From NCBI GenBank assembly GCA_965371445.1, contig CBDUYN010000072.1:1-44213 (forward strand): a stretch of 44,213 bases of DNA, written 5' to 3'. This document shows, piece by piece, positions 8,763 through 18,399 of this stretch. Position 1 is the first letter of the stretch, and every line of letters begins with the position of its first letter. A program made the position numbers and the translations under genes. The notes under the pieces are model-generated. The model was given only the letters and a program-made list of their open reading frames with translations. It was not told the DNA's origin and searched no databases. The DNA comes from DASWIG01 sp965371445 (lineage in GTDB: Bacteria > Acidobacteriota > Thermoanaerobaculia > Multivoradales > J023).

Positions 8763-10493
8763 CTAGGGTAGAAGCTGGTCGATGCCGTCCTCGACGGAAT
8801 CGTCGCCGGGGATGGAGGGTTCGGCGTAGATCTCGTCGACCGAAACCTCGCCGACCGTCTCCGCGGCGGCCTCGAAGAGGCGCTCCAGGGGCGCCTGCTC
8901 GCCGAGCCTGGCCCGCAACTTGGTGTAGCGCCGATACGCCAGGTGATTTGCCGGATTCCCCGTGACGGTGTACAAGCTCTCCAGGAGCCCTGCACGTCCG
9001 GGATCCGCACGAGCGCTGTCCATGGTTTTGAACAGAGCCCGCTCGTAGGCCGCGTAGCCGCTCCTCACAAATTCCTCCTCGTCGACCCCGAAGACGGACG
9101 CCAGGCGAGCGGCCAGGGAGCGGGGAAAGTGGTCGTACCCGCGGAGCAGCTTCTGGATCAGCCAGACGTCGAGACCGGCCCGGTGCGCGACCTCGTCCGC
9201 CGTCAGCCGCGAAGAGCTCCAGTGCGCCTCCAACGCTCCTGCGGCCATCGTTTCGGAGTGGCCGCCTACCCTTGGCCGCGCCTTTCGCCAACGCTTCACG
9301 GCGGCCCAGGACTGCAACCGCTCGAGGGACGGCGGGATCTCATAACCAGGCCGTTCCTCGAGAAACCGCGCCGCGAGCCAGTCGGGCAGGCACCTCGGCG
9401 CCACCTCGTCCGCGAGGTCGTCATATCCCCTCCAGTCCTCCCAGCCGAGGTGTTCGTTGATCCTTTGCCGGTGACGGTGGACGTCCTCAGGGTCCGCATA
9501 GACCGTGCCGTCCTTGAGATAGGCGCAAAAGGCCGGCGGCGGGACGCGGCAGACCTCGAGGACCTCGACGAGCGTCCTGCCCAACTGCCGCGCCCTCTCG
9601 TGGTAGACGGCCGCCCCCACCGGGTCGTGGTAGTCGAGCGGATGGGTGCCGTCAGGCAACGCCAGGGCGGGATCCCGCGGGTACGACGCCGGCGACGGGT
9701 CGATCTCGAAGGCCCCGGTGCTCTCCTCCGCCGCCAGCGCTTGCGCCGGCTCGTCCATGTCGTGCTTCTTCATGAGCCGCCGCAGCTCCCGGTCGTACTC
9801 GTCTCTCTCCGGGCTCGGGGAAATCATGTCGGGCGTCTCCCGCCGTTTTTGAAGCTCTCTTGCGGCTCGGCACAGACGCCACCCGTGGAGTTGTGTCCTG
9901 CCGGTCCTGAGCAACGCTTGGGGCGAGGTGGCGAAGAGTGCGGCGAAGCGTCTTACGGCGGCTGTGAAGAGGCCTTCCAGGCGCTCTTTTGACTCCGACG
10001 GCTTCTCCAGCAGGACGACGAGGTCGAGAACCACCTGCTGGGGGAGCGCGACTCTTCGGGACATCTCGGCCAGGCTCCATGGTCGCTTGCGCCAGTGGAG
10101 CCACACGCCCGCCGAGAGGTCGAGACGCTCTTCTTCGGTCAGGAAGCGATCGTAGCTGAGAAGCGATTCCCAGGGTGGTCTTCTCGGCAGGTTCCAGGTC
10201 CGGAAGTGGTGAGCGTTGGCGTCCTCGTACTCGAAAAAGGCGGCAAGGTAGGCACCCTCGTATGCGTCCAGGAGGGCCTGCTCCAGCTCTCCGAGCGCGT
10301 CGGGGTCGACACCGCCAGGAAACCCGACGCCGACCATCTCGCCCATCGCGTTGATCGAGACCGTGGCGCGGGCGTCGCGCGACGTGACGGTCGAGACCGA
10401 TTCGCGTCGATGGTTCTCTCTTTTCCGCCGATCCTGATCGAGCTTCGCGATCATCTGCTGCAAGGAGTCGTCCAAGGTGTCCTTTTTCGCCAT
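8763..10493 (-). CDS. Unknown 576-residue protein with YbaB-like N-terminal segment and XRE-like helix-turn-helix
   Basis: ATG 10493 is preceded by GGGGAG at the right distance and begins a charged, Lys/Arg-rich segment. Residues about 35-75 (ATVSINAMGEMVGVGF...DALGELEQALLDAY) resemble the YbaB/EbfC nucleoid-associated fold. Residues about 425-475 (LTADEVAHRAGLDVWLIQKLLRG) look like an XRE-type helix-turn-helix. The middle is rich in Arg, Leu and Trp with no family I recognise. Both similarities are weak and by eye. It lies 14 bases downstream of the oxidoreductase gene on the same strand, so the two are probably co-transcribed. A DNA-binding role is plausible but not shown. Confidence 0.6.
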   Translation of the reverse strand: MAKKDTLDDSLQQMIAKLDQDRRKRENHRRESVSTVTSRDARATVSINAMGEMVGVGFPGGVDPDALGELEQALLDAYEGAYLAAFFEYEDANAHHFRTWNLPRRPPWESLLSYDRFLTEEERLDLSAGVWLHWRKRPWSLAEMSRRVALPQQVVLDLVVLLEKPSESKERLEGLFTAAVRRFAALFATSPQALLRTGRTQLHGWRLCRAARELQKRRETPDMISPSPERDEYDRELRRLMKKHDMDEPAQALAAEESTGAFEIDPSPASYPRDPALALPDGTHPLDYHDPVGAAVYHERARQLGRTLVEVLEVCRVPPPAFCAYLKDGTVYADPEDVHRHRQRINEHLGWEDWRGYDDLADEVAPRCLPDWLAARFLEERPGYEIPPSLERLQSWAAVKRWRKARPRVGGHSETMAAGALEAHWSSSRLTADEVAHRAGLDVWLIQKLLRGYDHFPRSLAARLASVFGVDEEEFVRSGYAAYERALFKTMDSARADPGRAGLLESLYTVTGNPANHLAYRRYTKLRARLGEQAPLERLFEAAAETVGEVSVDEIYAEPSIPGDDSVEDGIDQLLP

Positions 10494-10507
10494 GTCTTGC
10501 TCCCCGA

Positions 10508-11509
10508 TCAGGACGAGCGCACCGAGACACGCTCGCCGCGCTCGCCGCTCGCAAAGACGGCTTCGATCACCCTCATGTTGGCTACCGCGTCCTCGAGCGG
10601 CGTCGGCACGTCGCGGTCCTCCAAGATTGCCCGCGAGAAAAGCTCCCCCTGAATCCTGTACTGGTCGCAGACGGCAAAGACGATCTCCTCGCTGGCCTCG
10701 CCCGCCTGCCACCATAGCCGGCACGGATGCTCAGGTGGAGCGTTGAAGGGAATCTCGATCTCGATCCGTCCCGCGGTCCCTAAGACGTGGACGCGCTGGT
10801 AGGGCGCAAGCTGCGTCGAGCAGGTGAACGACGAATGTCCGCCGTCGAACTCGAGAATCCCGGAAGCCAGGCGATCGACTTTGAGCTTGCGGTCGTATTC
10901 GACATGGGCCAGGACCGCGGACGGCTCGGCGTCGAAGAGAAAACGCGACAGCGAAATGCAACAACAACCGATGTCCATCAAACTGCCGCCGCCGGTCTCC
11001 GGCTGGTTGCGGATGTCTTCGGGGTCGTCGTTGTCATAGGAAAAAAACGACTGAATCGTACGCAACTCTCCGATCATGCCGGCGTCGACTTTCTTTTTTG
11101 CCCGCTGCCACTGCGGATGATGGCGGTACATGAAAGCTTCCATCACCTTCAGCTCGGGGTGCTCGCTAGACGCCGCGAGGAGCTTCTCGGCATCGGCGAC
11201 GTCGAGGCCTAAGGGCTTCTCGCACAGGACGTGCTTGCCGGCTTCGAGCGCTCGGATCGACCACTCGACGTGCAGGTGGTTGGGGAGCGGGACGTAGACC
11301 GCGTCGACCTCGGAGTCGGCGAGCAGATCCTCGTAGGAGCCGTAGGCGGTGGGGATCCCGAGCTCCAGGGCCGCTTCGTGGGCCTTGGCAAGGTCGCGGG
11401 AGGCGATCGCCTGGATCGCGGAATGCTCGCCCAGCTGCATGGCGGGGATGACTTTCTGGGTACCGATCTTGGCGGTGCTCAAGATCCCCCAGCGGACTCG
11501 ATCGGTCAT
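10508..11509 (-). CDS. Gfo/Idh/MocA-family NAD(P)-dependent oxidoreductase
   Basis: A 333-residue protein of normal family length. The N-terminal Rossmann fold begins WGILSTAKIGTQKVIPAM; the family's EKP motif is in HVLCEKPLGL, with its catalytic/nucleotide-contact Lys, and VDAVYVPLPNHLH precedes it. The C-terminal beta-sheet domain includes GGGSLMDIGCCCI, the position of the usual GGGxLxDxG element. Start ATG 11509 has GGAGGA just upstream. Members oxidise or reduce sugars and related polyols; the substrate here cannot be told. It appears to be the first gene of a two-gene unit with the YbaB/XRE-like gene. Confidence 0.9.
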   Translation of the reverse strand: MTDRVRWGILSTAKIGTQKVIPAMQLGEHSAIQAIASRDLAKAHEAALELGIPTAYGSYEDLLADSEVDAVYVPLPNHLHVEWSIRALEAGKHVLCEKPLGLDVADAEKLLAASSEHPELKVMEAFMYRHHPQWQRAKKKVDAGMIGELRTIQSFFSYDNDDPEDIRNQPETGGGSLMDIGCCCISLSRFLFDAEPSAVLAHVEYDRKLKVDRLASGILEFDGGHSSFTCSTQLAPYQRVHVLGTAGRIEIEIPFNAPPEHPCRLWWQAGEASEEIVFAVCDQYRIQGELFSRAILEDRDVPTPLEDAVANMRVIEAVFASGERGERVSVRSS

Positions 11510-11533
11510 GGCAGTCCTCCTTCGTCGAGGACC

Positions 11534-11689
11534 ATGCTAACCGAGTTTGGGGTGTGGGCAAAGGGGCCGGCCCACAGGTGGACGCTCCAACTCGTCGAGG
11601 CGCTGGGCTTCCTCGTGGTGCCGCCGGCAGATCTCGACTTCGACAACGTCGGTGAAGTCCTGGAACGTATCGAAGGTCTCCGCCATTGA
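11534..11689 (+). CDS. Short VapB-like antitoxin, possibly N-terminally truncated
   Basis: A 51-residue frame whose end (ADLDFDNVGEVLERIEG) resembles the acidic toxin-binding tail of VapB antitoxins. Its TGA overlaps the ATG of the vapC frame by one base, the usual vapBC coupling. The N-terminal half does not show a clear ribbon-helix-helix or AbrB fold, so it may be a remnant. The call rests mainly on position and tail. Confidence 0.35.
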   Translation: MLTEFGVWAKGPAHRWTLQLVEALGFLVVPPADLDFDNVGEVLERIEGLRH

Positions 11690-12032
11690 TGATCCTGATC
11701 GACGCCAATCTGTTGATCTACGCCTACAACGTCGATTTCCCTCAGCACGAAGCCGCCAAACGGTGGCTCGAGGAGACGCTGTCCGGATCCGAGGGCGTAG
11801 GTACTTGCTGGGTCGTCCTCCTGGCGTTTCTCGCATTACCACACACAAGAAGGCCTTCCCCGCTTCTGCGGGAGGAAGCGGAAGAGCGGAAGAGATCATG
11901 ACCAAATGGCTGGAGCAACCCTGTGTGGAGATCCTCGTCCCCGGTGAAGAGCATGGGTCGATCCTGCGCAGCCTCATGGCGGCTCACGACGTGACCGGAC
12001 CGCTCGTCATGGACACCCATCTGGCCGCGGTG
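11689..12032 (+). pseudogene. vapC (PIN-domain toxin) broken by a frameshift and 3' truncation
   Basis: The frame from ATG 11689 starts like a PIN-domain RNase: MILIDANLLIYAYN with the first Asp, then VVLLAFL. At about 11834 one base appears to be missing: the continuation RITTHKKAFP and the downstream VEILVPGEEHGSILRSLM...LVMDTHLAAV, with the last acidic site, are in another frame. After about 12032 the sequence turns into an IS110-type transposase fragment, so the toxin's last residues are lost. In-frame translation gives only 70 residues ending at 11901. Not a functional toxin as read. Confidence 0.7.
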
Positions 12033-12354
12033 GAGCCCCACCGACGCCCTGGAGGCCTTCGAGGACGAATGCACCGGACTCTCGATCGCCACTTGCCTCG
12101 AGGTGATCTCGACTCTCACCGAGCAGATTCGCCGCGTCGAGAGCTACGTGCTCCCGCGCGCCAGGCGGCGCGAGCCCTTCCAACTCCTGCACGACGTGCG
12201 TGGCATCGGGGATGCCCTGGCGTTGACCATCCTCTATGAGGTGGGCGAGATCAGCCGCTTCCCGGCCGTCGGCAACTTCGCCTCCTACTGTCGCTGCGTC
12301 GAGACAGATGCAATGCGAAGCGATAGCCAGGCTATCCATTCAGATAGCTTCTGA
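12033..12354 (+). mobile_element. IS110-family transposase remnant (C-terminal Transposase_20 part)
   Basis: One frame from about 12034 to the TGA at 12352-12354 encodes LEVISTLTEQIRRVESYV, then VRGIGDALALTILYEVGEI and FPAVGNFASYCRCVET, the helix-hairpin-helix and following block that mark the C-terminal Transposase_20 domain of IS110 elements. The DEDD catalytic domain is missing and the end (from about 12302) is divergent. IS110 elements lack long terminal inverted repeats, so borders cannot be set. It abuts the broken vapC and may have caused the truncation. Confidence 0.7.
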
Positions 12355-12370
12355 TCGCGCCGACCGAGCG

Positions 12371-14271
12371 CTACTTTCCGATCTCGGGCTTGATCCCGAG
12401 GTTGCGCACCAGCCGGTGGAGGTAGTTACGCTGCAACCCGAGACGTCGGGCGGCGGCGGCGAAGCTGCCGCCCGAGGCGTCGAGGGCGTCCAGGATGACC
12501 CGCCCCTTGGTCTCGTTGACGGCCTCGTGGTACGTGGTGGGCGCGCCGCCGGGGGAGCGGCTCTCGAGGACCGTCTCGGGCAGGTCTTCGGGGCGGATCA
12601 GCTCGTCCTCGCCGAGGACCACCGCGCGCTCGATGGCGTTGCGGAGCTCCCGCACGTTGCCGGGCCAGTCGTAGGCCAGGAGGCACTCCCGCGCCGCGGG
12701 CGAGACGCCGGCCACCGGCCGGGCGAGGCGGCGACTGCTCCGGGCCGCGAAGTGGCTCGCCAGAAGCGGAATGTCGTCCCGCCGTTCGCGCAGGGGCGGA
12801 AGCTCGAGGGGGATGACGTTCAGGCGGTAGAAGAGGTCCTCGCGGAAGGTGCCGCCGGCGATCTCCGCCTCGAGATCGCGGTTGGTGGCGGCGACGACAC
12901 GCAGATCGACCTCAATCTCCCGGCTTCCGCCGACGCGCTCGAAGGAGCGCTCTTCGAGCACCCGCAGGAGCTTGCCCTGGAGCGTCACCGGGATCTCCCC
13001 CACCTCGTCGAGGAAGACGGTACCGCCGTGGGCCGTCTCGAGCTTGCCCACCTGGCGTGTCACAGCACCGGTGAAGGCCCCCCGCTCGTGGCCGAAGAGC
13101 TCCGACTCGAGGAGGGTCTCCGAGAGCGTGGCGCAGTTGATGGCGAGGAAGGGCTTCTCGGCGCGGGGGCTGTTGGCGTGGATCGCCCGTGCCACAAGCT
13201 CCTTGCCGGTGCCGGACTCACCGCGGATCAGGACCGTCGCGTCGGTGGGGGCGACCCGCGAGATGAAGCGCAGCACCTTCTCCATGGGCGCGCTTTCGCC
13301 CACCATGTCGTGCTCAAGCTCCACCGCTTTGAGGCGCCGATTCTCGCCTTCGAGCCACTCCAGGTGGAGAGCTCGTTCGAAGGCCGGTGCGGCCAGCGCT
13401 GCCACCGCCGCGAGCCAGCGGAGGTGCTTCTCGGTGAAGCGGGCTCCCCGGGCCTCGGCATAGAAGACGCCCAAAGGGCGCTCGGCGCCGAGTAGCGGCA
13501 CGCAGAGGAGCGACGAGACTCGGGCCGCACGCACGCTCTCAGCGGCGCCCAGAGCCTCGTCCTGTGCCACCTCGTTCGACAGAATCGCCTCCCCCTCGTC
13601 ATGACCTGGCGGGCGATGGAGCGGCTCATGACCGGCCGCTCGTCGTCCTCGCGCCCGCTGCCGGCGAAGCCCGCCCCCCACTCGCCCTCGCCGCGGTCGG
13701 TCAGAAGCACCGCGGCACGCTCCGCCGGCACAACCTCCAGGACCAGCTCCAGGATCCGCCCGGCCAACGCCTCGACCCCGCGGGCCGAGGCGACGGCGGC
13801 GGCGGTTTCGAAGAACGCCTCGAGCTGCTTCGCCGTCCCTCTCCCCGGATCGAGGGAGGCCAGGAGCTTGGTCCGGTGTCGCTCGAGGGCATCGACGGCG
13901 GAGATCCGGATCGTCGATTCGGCCGTCCAGTCGCCGTCCGCCAGGCGCACGGGAGCCGAGGCCTCGCCGTCTCCCTCGCCCGGACGCTCGAGAAAGAGGA
14001 AGAGCGAGCCCGCCACCTTGATGAAGTCCCCGTGCTCGAGCCGCCGCTCCTTGACCGGCAGGCCGTTCAGAAAAGTCCCCAGATGGCTGCCGAGGTCGCG
14101 GAGCTGGAAGCGGTCCCCGCTACGCTCGACGGCGCAGTGACGGCGCGAGACGGCGGCCTCGCGGAGCTGCAGGTGGTTCGACGACAGGCGGCCGATGGAA
14201 AACGGCGACTCGCCGATCTCGATGCTCTGGCCCTCCAGGGGGCCGGTGACGGCGACCAGTCTCGGGCTCAT
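12371..14271 (-). pseudogene. FHA-GAF-sigma-54 activator (AAA+, Fis HTH) interrupted by one frameshift
   Basis: Read across a frameshift, the product is 633 residues. An FHA domain (IGRLSSNHLQL, SRRHCAV, LGSHLGTFLNG) is followed by a GAF-like domain. The sigma-54 AAA+ domain has Walker A GESGTGKE, the sigma-54-contact loop GAFTGA, Walker B GGTVFLDEVGEI and the arginine-finger region, and a Fis-type HTH (GGSFAAAARRLGLQRNYLHRLV) ends it. The two halves are in different frames; they join at a run of five C at 13591-13595 (plus strand), where a sixth would restore the frame at MTRG|EAILSNE. Either the copy is broken or the run was miscounted in sequencing. FHA-type activators respond to phosphothreonine, and a Ser/Thr kinase gene lies nearby at 15094-17736. 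Confidence 0.82.
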
Positions 14272-14403
14272 GGGACGCGAGTATAGAGGAACCGACCGCG
14301 GCTGGCATAGGATGTGCTTATCGTTCGTCGAGAGCCGAAGCCCAAGGTCGCGCCAAGCCCGACCGGAACGTCGCCCCGGCGACCAGAGCCAGGAGAAGAT
14401 GCC

Positions 14404-15075
14404 ATGACCCACGTATTTCCTTATCTCGTCACCGACCTCAGCAAAGGACAGTTCGAGAGCACCCTGTCGAAGGAGGTCTTCCCACAGATCAAGATCCTGC
14501 GACGGAACGCCCTCGGGACTCGGCATGAGCTTCGTGAGCTTGGGACGCGCAACGGCCACACGGAGTATCTGTGGCTGGTCCACGCGGAGTTCACCGGAGG
14601 CAGCGCCACAGGGCCGCCGGCCTTGAGCGATCTGCAGAAGGCCCTGGGTTCGCTAGGGACCGTGACCGCGCCCTTCGCCTCCGTCACCGTCGATCTCGAT
14701 CAGCGCCAGGTAGGCATCGTTCCAAAGCTCGTGAGAGTGACTGTGGGCAGGCCGATGATCTGGTCTTTCCTCGAGGTGCCGCCTGGCTACAAGCCCTACG
14801 TCGACTTCGTGAGCTTCCGGCCCGACGGCGGCAAGCTCAGCGAGTCCTTCGAGCCGCCGTTCCAAGAGCTGACGCTGGGCTCGTCGATCGTGACCGGCGC
14901 GCGGGCCACGGGGCCGAAAGGACACTATTGGTACAAGGTCTCTCTCGTTCCCGATCGAAGGACGAGCAAGGAGGAGGTCATCCGGCTCGAGTGCGATCGC
15001 CAGTCCTGGTTCGAGGGCCAGGAAGGCGCCGGTGTCGAGGTCGGCGGTCCCCCCGCGCGAGGAGGCTCGGCCTGA
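14404..15075 (+). CDS. Hypothetical protein, 223 residues
   Basis: ATG 14404 follows AGGAG at 14391-14395. The protein has no signal peptide or membrane helix. It has a mixed alpha/beta N-terminal half (with a paired ELRELGTRNGH) and a beta-rich C-terminal half (PPGYKPYVDFVSFRPDGG, HYWYKVSLVP). The last 20 residues are Gly/Pro-rich and probably disordered. Third-position GC is high, as in neighbouring genes, which supports real coding. No family is recognised. It is convergent with the kinase gene, the stops 18 bases apart. Confidence 0.65.
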   Translation: MTHVFPYLVTDLSKGQFESTLSKEVFPQIKILRRNALGTRHELRELGTRNGHTEYLWLVHAEFTGGSATGPPALSDLQKALGSLGTVTAPFASVTVDLDQRQVGIVPKLVRVTVGRPMIWSFLEVPPGYKPYVDFVSFRPDGGKLSESFEPPFQELTLGSSIVTGARATGPKGHYWYKVSLVPDRRTSKEEVIRLECDRQSWFEGQEGAGVEVGGPPARGGSA

Positions 15076-15093
15076 CCGAGGACTCGCCCTCGG

Positions 15094-17736
15094 TCAGCTC
15101 GAGCCGAAACGGCGCAGCAAGTCTTCGAAGGCCGCGTCTCCCGCCAGGGACTCGAAGGCGGGGATCCGAAACCAGCCGGACGCGTAGCCGTGCTCCAGCA
15201 GGATCTCTACCTGCGCCCGGGCGCTGTGGCGCTCCCCGGCCAGGGCGAAGACCTGGGCCGCCTGGTAGCGAACGTTCAAGGAGCCGTGCTGGCTCTCGAG
15301 AACTCGGGCCGCAACTTTGACGGCCTCCGAGGCACGACCGAGCCGCACCAGACATTGGGCCTTCCCGATGTGGTCGTCGTCCAGCTGGTCGCGCAGCCGG
15401 TGGTAGATCTCCTGTGCCGCTGCGCGGCGCCCCGAGGCCTCCTCGGCGAGCGCCAGGTTCAAGAGCCGGTGCGGGCTCCGAGGATCCTGGGCGACGGCCT
15501 TCTGGTGCGTCTCGGCCGCTTCTCCGTAACGCCCCTGGAGATAGAGGACCCAGCCGAGGTTCGAGTAGTAGATTCCCCGAGGATTCGTGTCCAGGAGCTG
15601 ACGCCAAAGCTTCTCCGCCCGTGCCGGTTCGCCGAAGGTCGTCTCGAGCTCCGCGAGCATCTGTAGCCCGGGCTGGTTGTGCGGTGAGATCTCGAGCAGA
15701 TTCTCAAGGGCGGCGCGGGCGGCGGCGCTTCGGCCGAGCGCCCTCTCCGCGTCCGCCAGATACCAGAGGTTGAGCCACGACGCACGTCCCCGGACGAGCT
15801 GGCGGGCAGCGTCGGCGGCCTCCTCGCGCCTCCCCGTCGCCTGCAGAAGACGGATGCGGGAGCGCAGCGTCAGCTCGCTGCCGGGGTCGAGGTCGCCGAG
15901 CTCTTCCAAAGCACGTTCCGCGGCCTCGATCTCGCCCCGGCCGAGCTCGACGTGGACCAGATGCGCCAGCGGTCTGGGATCCGCAGGGGCCAGTCGCCTC
16001 GCCTCGCGGACGAGCTCCAGGGCGCGATCCCAATCCTCGCGGGTGCGAGCGATGTTGGCCGCCAGGAGCACACCTGCGAGGAATCTCGGCGAGCGCCGCG
16101 CCACGCCGAGGAGCTCTTCGAAGCCCGCGTCGTCCAGGTTCTTGCCGGCCGCGGTCTGGCGCCGGAGACCGAGGTAGATCCGGTAGTCGCCGTCCCCGAC
16201 CTTGAGGGCGGGCGTCCCGGAACGCGCCCCGCGGCCAGGATAGGCCTCTCTCAGCCGGATTTTCACGTTGCCGGCGAAGGTCCGGTAATCCTCCGGGTCT
16301 ATGATCTCGATACGTTCGACGCCCCCCAACCGGCGATTTCCCCGCCACCGGCTGAAGGAGATCTCGCAACGCGTCCCCGGGCCCGGGCAGTCGATGCGGG
16401 TTCGCAAGACCTCGTCCGCCGCTTCTTCGCGCACCAGATCCTCGATCGCCTCCGCGTCGGCTCCGGAGTGGTCGATGGGCACGACGCCTTCGAGGGAGTT
16501 GAGGTAGCCGAAGACGGCATCCACAACCCCCACGACGACCAGCTCGGAGACCTCCGCGCTCACGACGTCAGGAGGGGCCAGGAGGACGTAAAGCGGTTTT
16601 TCCCGGAGGAGAAACCGGGAGCCGATGACGCCGAGGACCGCCAGGCCGAAGAGCGTGGCCAGGAGGCGCCAGATTCGGCGACGCGGCGGGGTACCCCGGA
16701 GGGGGACAAACGGGAGGCTAGCACCGTCTCCTTCGGCACGGGCGCGGCTCCGGGCGTGTCGCTGCGGCACGCCCACCGCCTCCGAGCGCGTTGCCGCGTC
16801 GCTCCTGACCGCGGCGTGATCGGCGGAGCCCGCGGCTTGCGGAGCCCCGATCCCTGCGAGATCGCCCGAGCTTTCCCGCAGCCGCGATCCCACCTCCGCG
16901 GCGCTCGCCGGCCGCTGCTCCGGATTCTTCGCGAGGAGCTCTTCGATGAGATCCGAAAGCGCCGCCGGGAGCTCCGGCCGAAGCGCCCGGGGCGGCGGTG
17001 GACGGTCGGCGAGGACGCTTTGGAGGCTGAGCATCCGGTTGCGGCGCCGAAAGGGCGAATGGCCGGTAAACATCTCGTAGAGCAGGACGCCGAAGGAGAA
17101 GAGGTCGGAGCGGGCGTCGACCGGCTCGCCCGCCGCCTGCTCGGGCGACAGGGTCGAGAAGGTGCCGACGACGGCCCCGGTCTCGGTCAGCGTCGGTTGG
17201 CTCTCGTCGGAGGCCAGGGGCTTCGCGAGGCCGAAATCGAGGATCTTCGCCTGCCCCTCAGGCGTCACCATGACGTTCTCGGCCTTCAAGTCGCGGTGGA
17301 CGAAGCCTTTGGCGTGGGCCTCGGCGAGGCCCTCGGCCACCTGCACCGCGACGCTCGACGCCCCTTCTGCGTCGAGATCGCCCGCCGGGATGAGCTCCGC
17401 CAAGGTGCGGCCGCGGACGTACTCCATGACGATCGCATCGCCGGCCTCGTCATAGACCACGTCGTAGACCTGGGTGATCGCCGGGTGGTTGAGCTTCGCC
17501 ACGGCCCGCGCCTCGCGCCGGAAGCGCTCGCGATCCACCTGCGACGCCTCCGCCCGGCTGCGGATGCGCTTGATCGCCACCGGGCGTTCAAGGCGGTCGT
17601 CGTGGGCGAGGAAGACCTCGCCCATCCCGCCGCGGCCGAGCCGGCTCCGGAGCCTGTAGACGCCGATGTATTCCGCGGCTGCGCCTCTCTCCTCCCTGGG
17701 ACCAGGGATTTGATGCGCGTCGTCCATACGCCGCAT
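15094..17736 (-). CDS. Pkn-type serine/threonine protein kinase with membrane helix and TPR repeats
   Basis: About 880 residues. The kinase domain near the N-terminus is complete: GRGGMGEVFLAHD (P-loop), VAIKRI (Lys), HRDLKAENVMV (catalytic loop), DFGLAKP (metal loop) and an activation segment ending near LSPEQAAGEP. A Pro/Arg-rich linker leads to a membrane helix (about residues 360-380), then an extracytoplasmic region and a long stretch of TPR repeats to the end (for example YYSNLGWVLYLQGRYGEAAETHQKA). The kinase is thus cytoplasmic and the TPRs sit across the membrane. ATG 17736 has GGTGG six bases upstream; ATG 17727 is the alternative. Such kinase-TPR proteins are frequent in acidobacteria; targets are unknown. 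Confidence 0.93.
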   Translation of the reverse strand: MRRMDDAHQIPGPREERGAAAEYIGVYRLRSRLGRGGMGEVFLAHDDRLERPVAIKRIRSRAEASQVDRERFRREARAVAKLNHPAITQVYDVVYDEAGDAIVMEYVRGRTLAELIPAGDLDAEGASSVAVQVAEGLAEAHAKGFVHRDLKAENVMVTPEGQAKILDFGLAKPLASDESQPTLTETGAVVGTFSTLSPEQAAGEPVDARSDLFSFGVLLYEMFTGHSPFRRRNRMLSLQSVLADRPPPPRALRPELPAALSDLIEELLAKNPEQRPASAAEVGSRLRESSGDLAGIGAPQAAGSADHAAVRSDAATRSEAVGVPQRHARSRARAEGDGASLPFVPLRGTPPRRRIWRLLATLFGLAVLGVIGSRFLLREKPLYVLLAPPDVVSAEVSELVVVGVVDAVFGYLNSLEGVVPIDHSGADAEAIEDLVREEAADEVLRTRIDCPGPGTRCEISFSRWRGNRRLGGVERIEIIDPEDYRTFAGNVKIRLREAYPGRGARSGTPALKVGDGDYRIYLGLRRQTAAGKNLDDAGFEELLGVARRSPRFLAGVLLAANIARTREDWDRALELVREARRLAPADPRPLAHLVHVELGRGEIEAAERALEELGDLDPGSELTLRSRIRLLQATGRREEAADAARQLVRGRASWLNLWYLADAERALGRSAAARAALENLLEISPHNQPGLQMLAELETTFGEPARAEKLWRQLLDTNPRGIYYSNLGWVLYLQGRYGEAAETHQKAVAQDPRSPHRLLNLALAEEASGRRAAAQEIYHRLRDQLDDDHIGKAQCLVRLGRASEAVKVAARVLESQHGSLNVRYQAAQVFALAGERHSARAQVEILLEHGYASGWFRIPAFESLAGDAAFEDLLRRFGSS

Positions 17737-17865
17737 CTTAGGCCACCGCCCGCGGACTTCCAAGGAATACGAACGGACCGCCAAGCGCATCGGGTCGATG
17801 AGGTGGAGGGGGTAGCCCCCGTAGGTTTACTCCTCGGGCATCTCCTCGGCGAGGGCTTTGTCTTG

Positions 17866-18399
17866 TCAAGACTCGCCAGCACGTAGCGGCTCGAGGTAGC
17901 GGTCCACGATCACCTTCCGGTGGTGGATCTCATGACCGGCGAGGAGCCACGGAAAGGTGCGGACCGTAAAGGGACAGCCGCTAGCTCGTCCCGCCCGGGT
18001 GTGGACAGCCGGGTCGAGGTTGGCAAAAAGCGCCAGGGTCGCCCCGCGCACGGCCTTGAGCTCGTCGAGCAACGAACCCATCTCCCGCTCACCGGCGTTC
18101 GAGGCCGCGGCGTACTCGTCCTGGTCCATCGACGGCAGCTCCGCCGTCTCGCCGCGGGCGATCGACAACGCGCGGTACGCGAACACCCGCTCGGCGTCGA
18201 TCACGTGGCCGAGGACCTCGCCCAGAGTCCATTTGTCCGGTGCGTAGCGGTAGCGCACCCAGTCCGGCGGCACGTCGCGCAGGAGCGTGACGGTCTCCGC
18301 GACACTCTTCACCAGGGTCTCGAGGATGTCGCCGTCGTCCACCTGGTTGACGTAGAGGCCGTAATAGGGGTCGTGCTCACTCGGATCAGGTCGTTGCAT
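17866..18399 (-). CDS. DinB/YfiT-like four-helix-bundle protein
   Basis: A 177-residue protein with the DinB-fold metal-site pattern: WTLGEVLGHVIDAERVFAYR (first His), and AGHEIHHRKVIVDRYL near the end (the later two His). The family includes DinB proteins and thiol-dependent transferases such as bacillithiol S-transferase; most members are of unknown activity. ATG 18399 is preferred because GGAGG sits six bases upstream; ATG 18405 would overlap the ribosome site. It is transcribed away from the PadR operator region. Confidence 0.88.
   Translation of the reverse strand: MQRPDPSEHDPYYGLYVNQVDDGDILETLVKSVAETVTLLRDVPPDWVRYRYAPDKWTLGEVLGHVIDAERVFAYRALSIARGETAELPSMDQDEYAAASNAGEREMGSLLDELKAVRGATLALFANLDPAVHTRAGRASGCPFTVRTFPWLLAGHEIHHRKVIVDRYLEPLRAGES

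Noticed and set aside
15952..17886. A 644-codon plus-strand frame opposite the Ser/Thr kinase
   Set aside because: Antisense shadow: no family motif, Arg/Gly-rich; the minus frame has a full kinase and TPR repeats.
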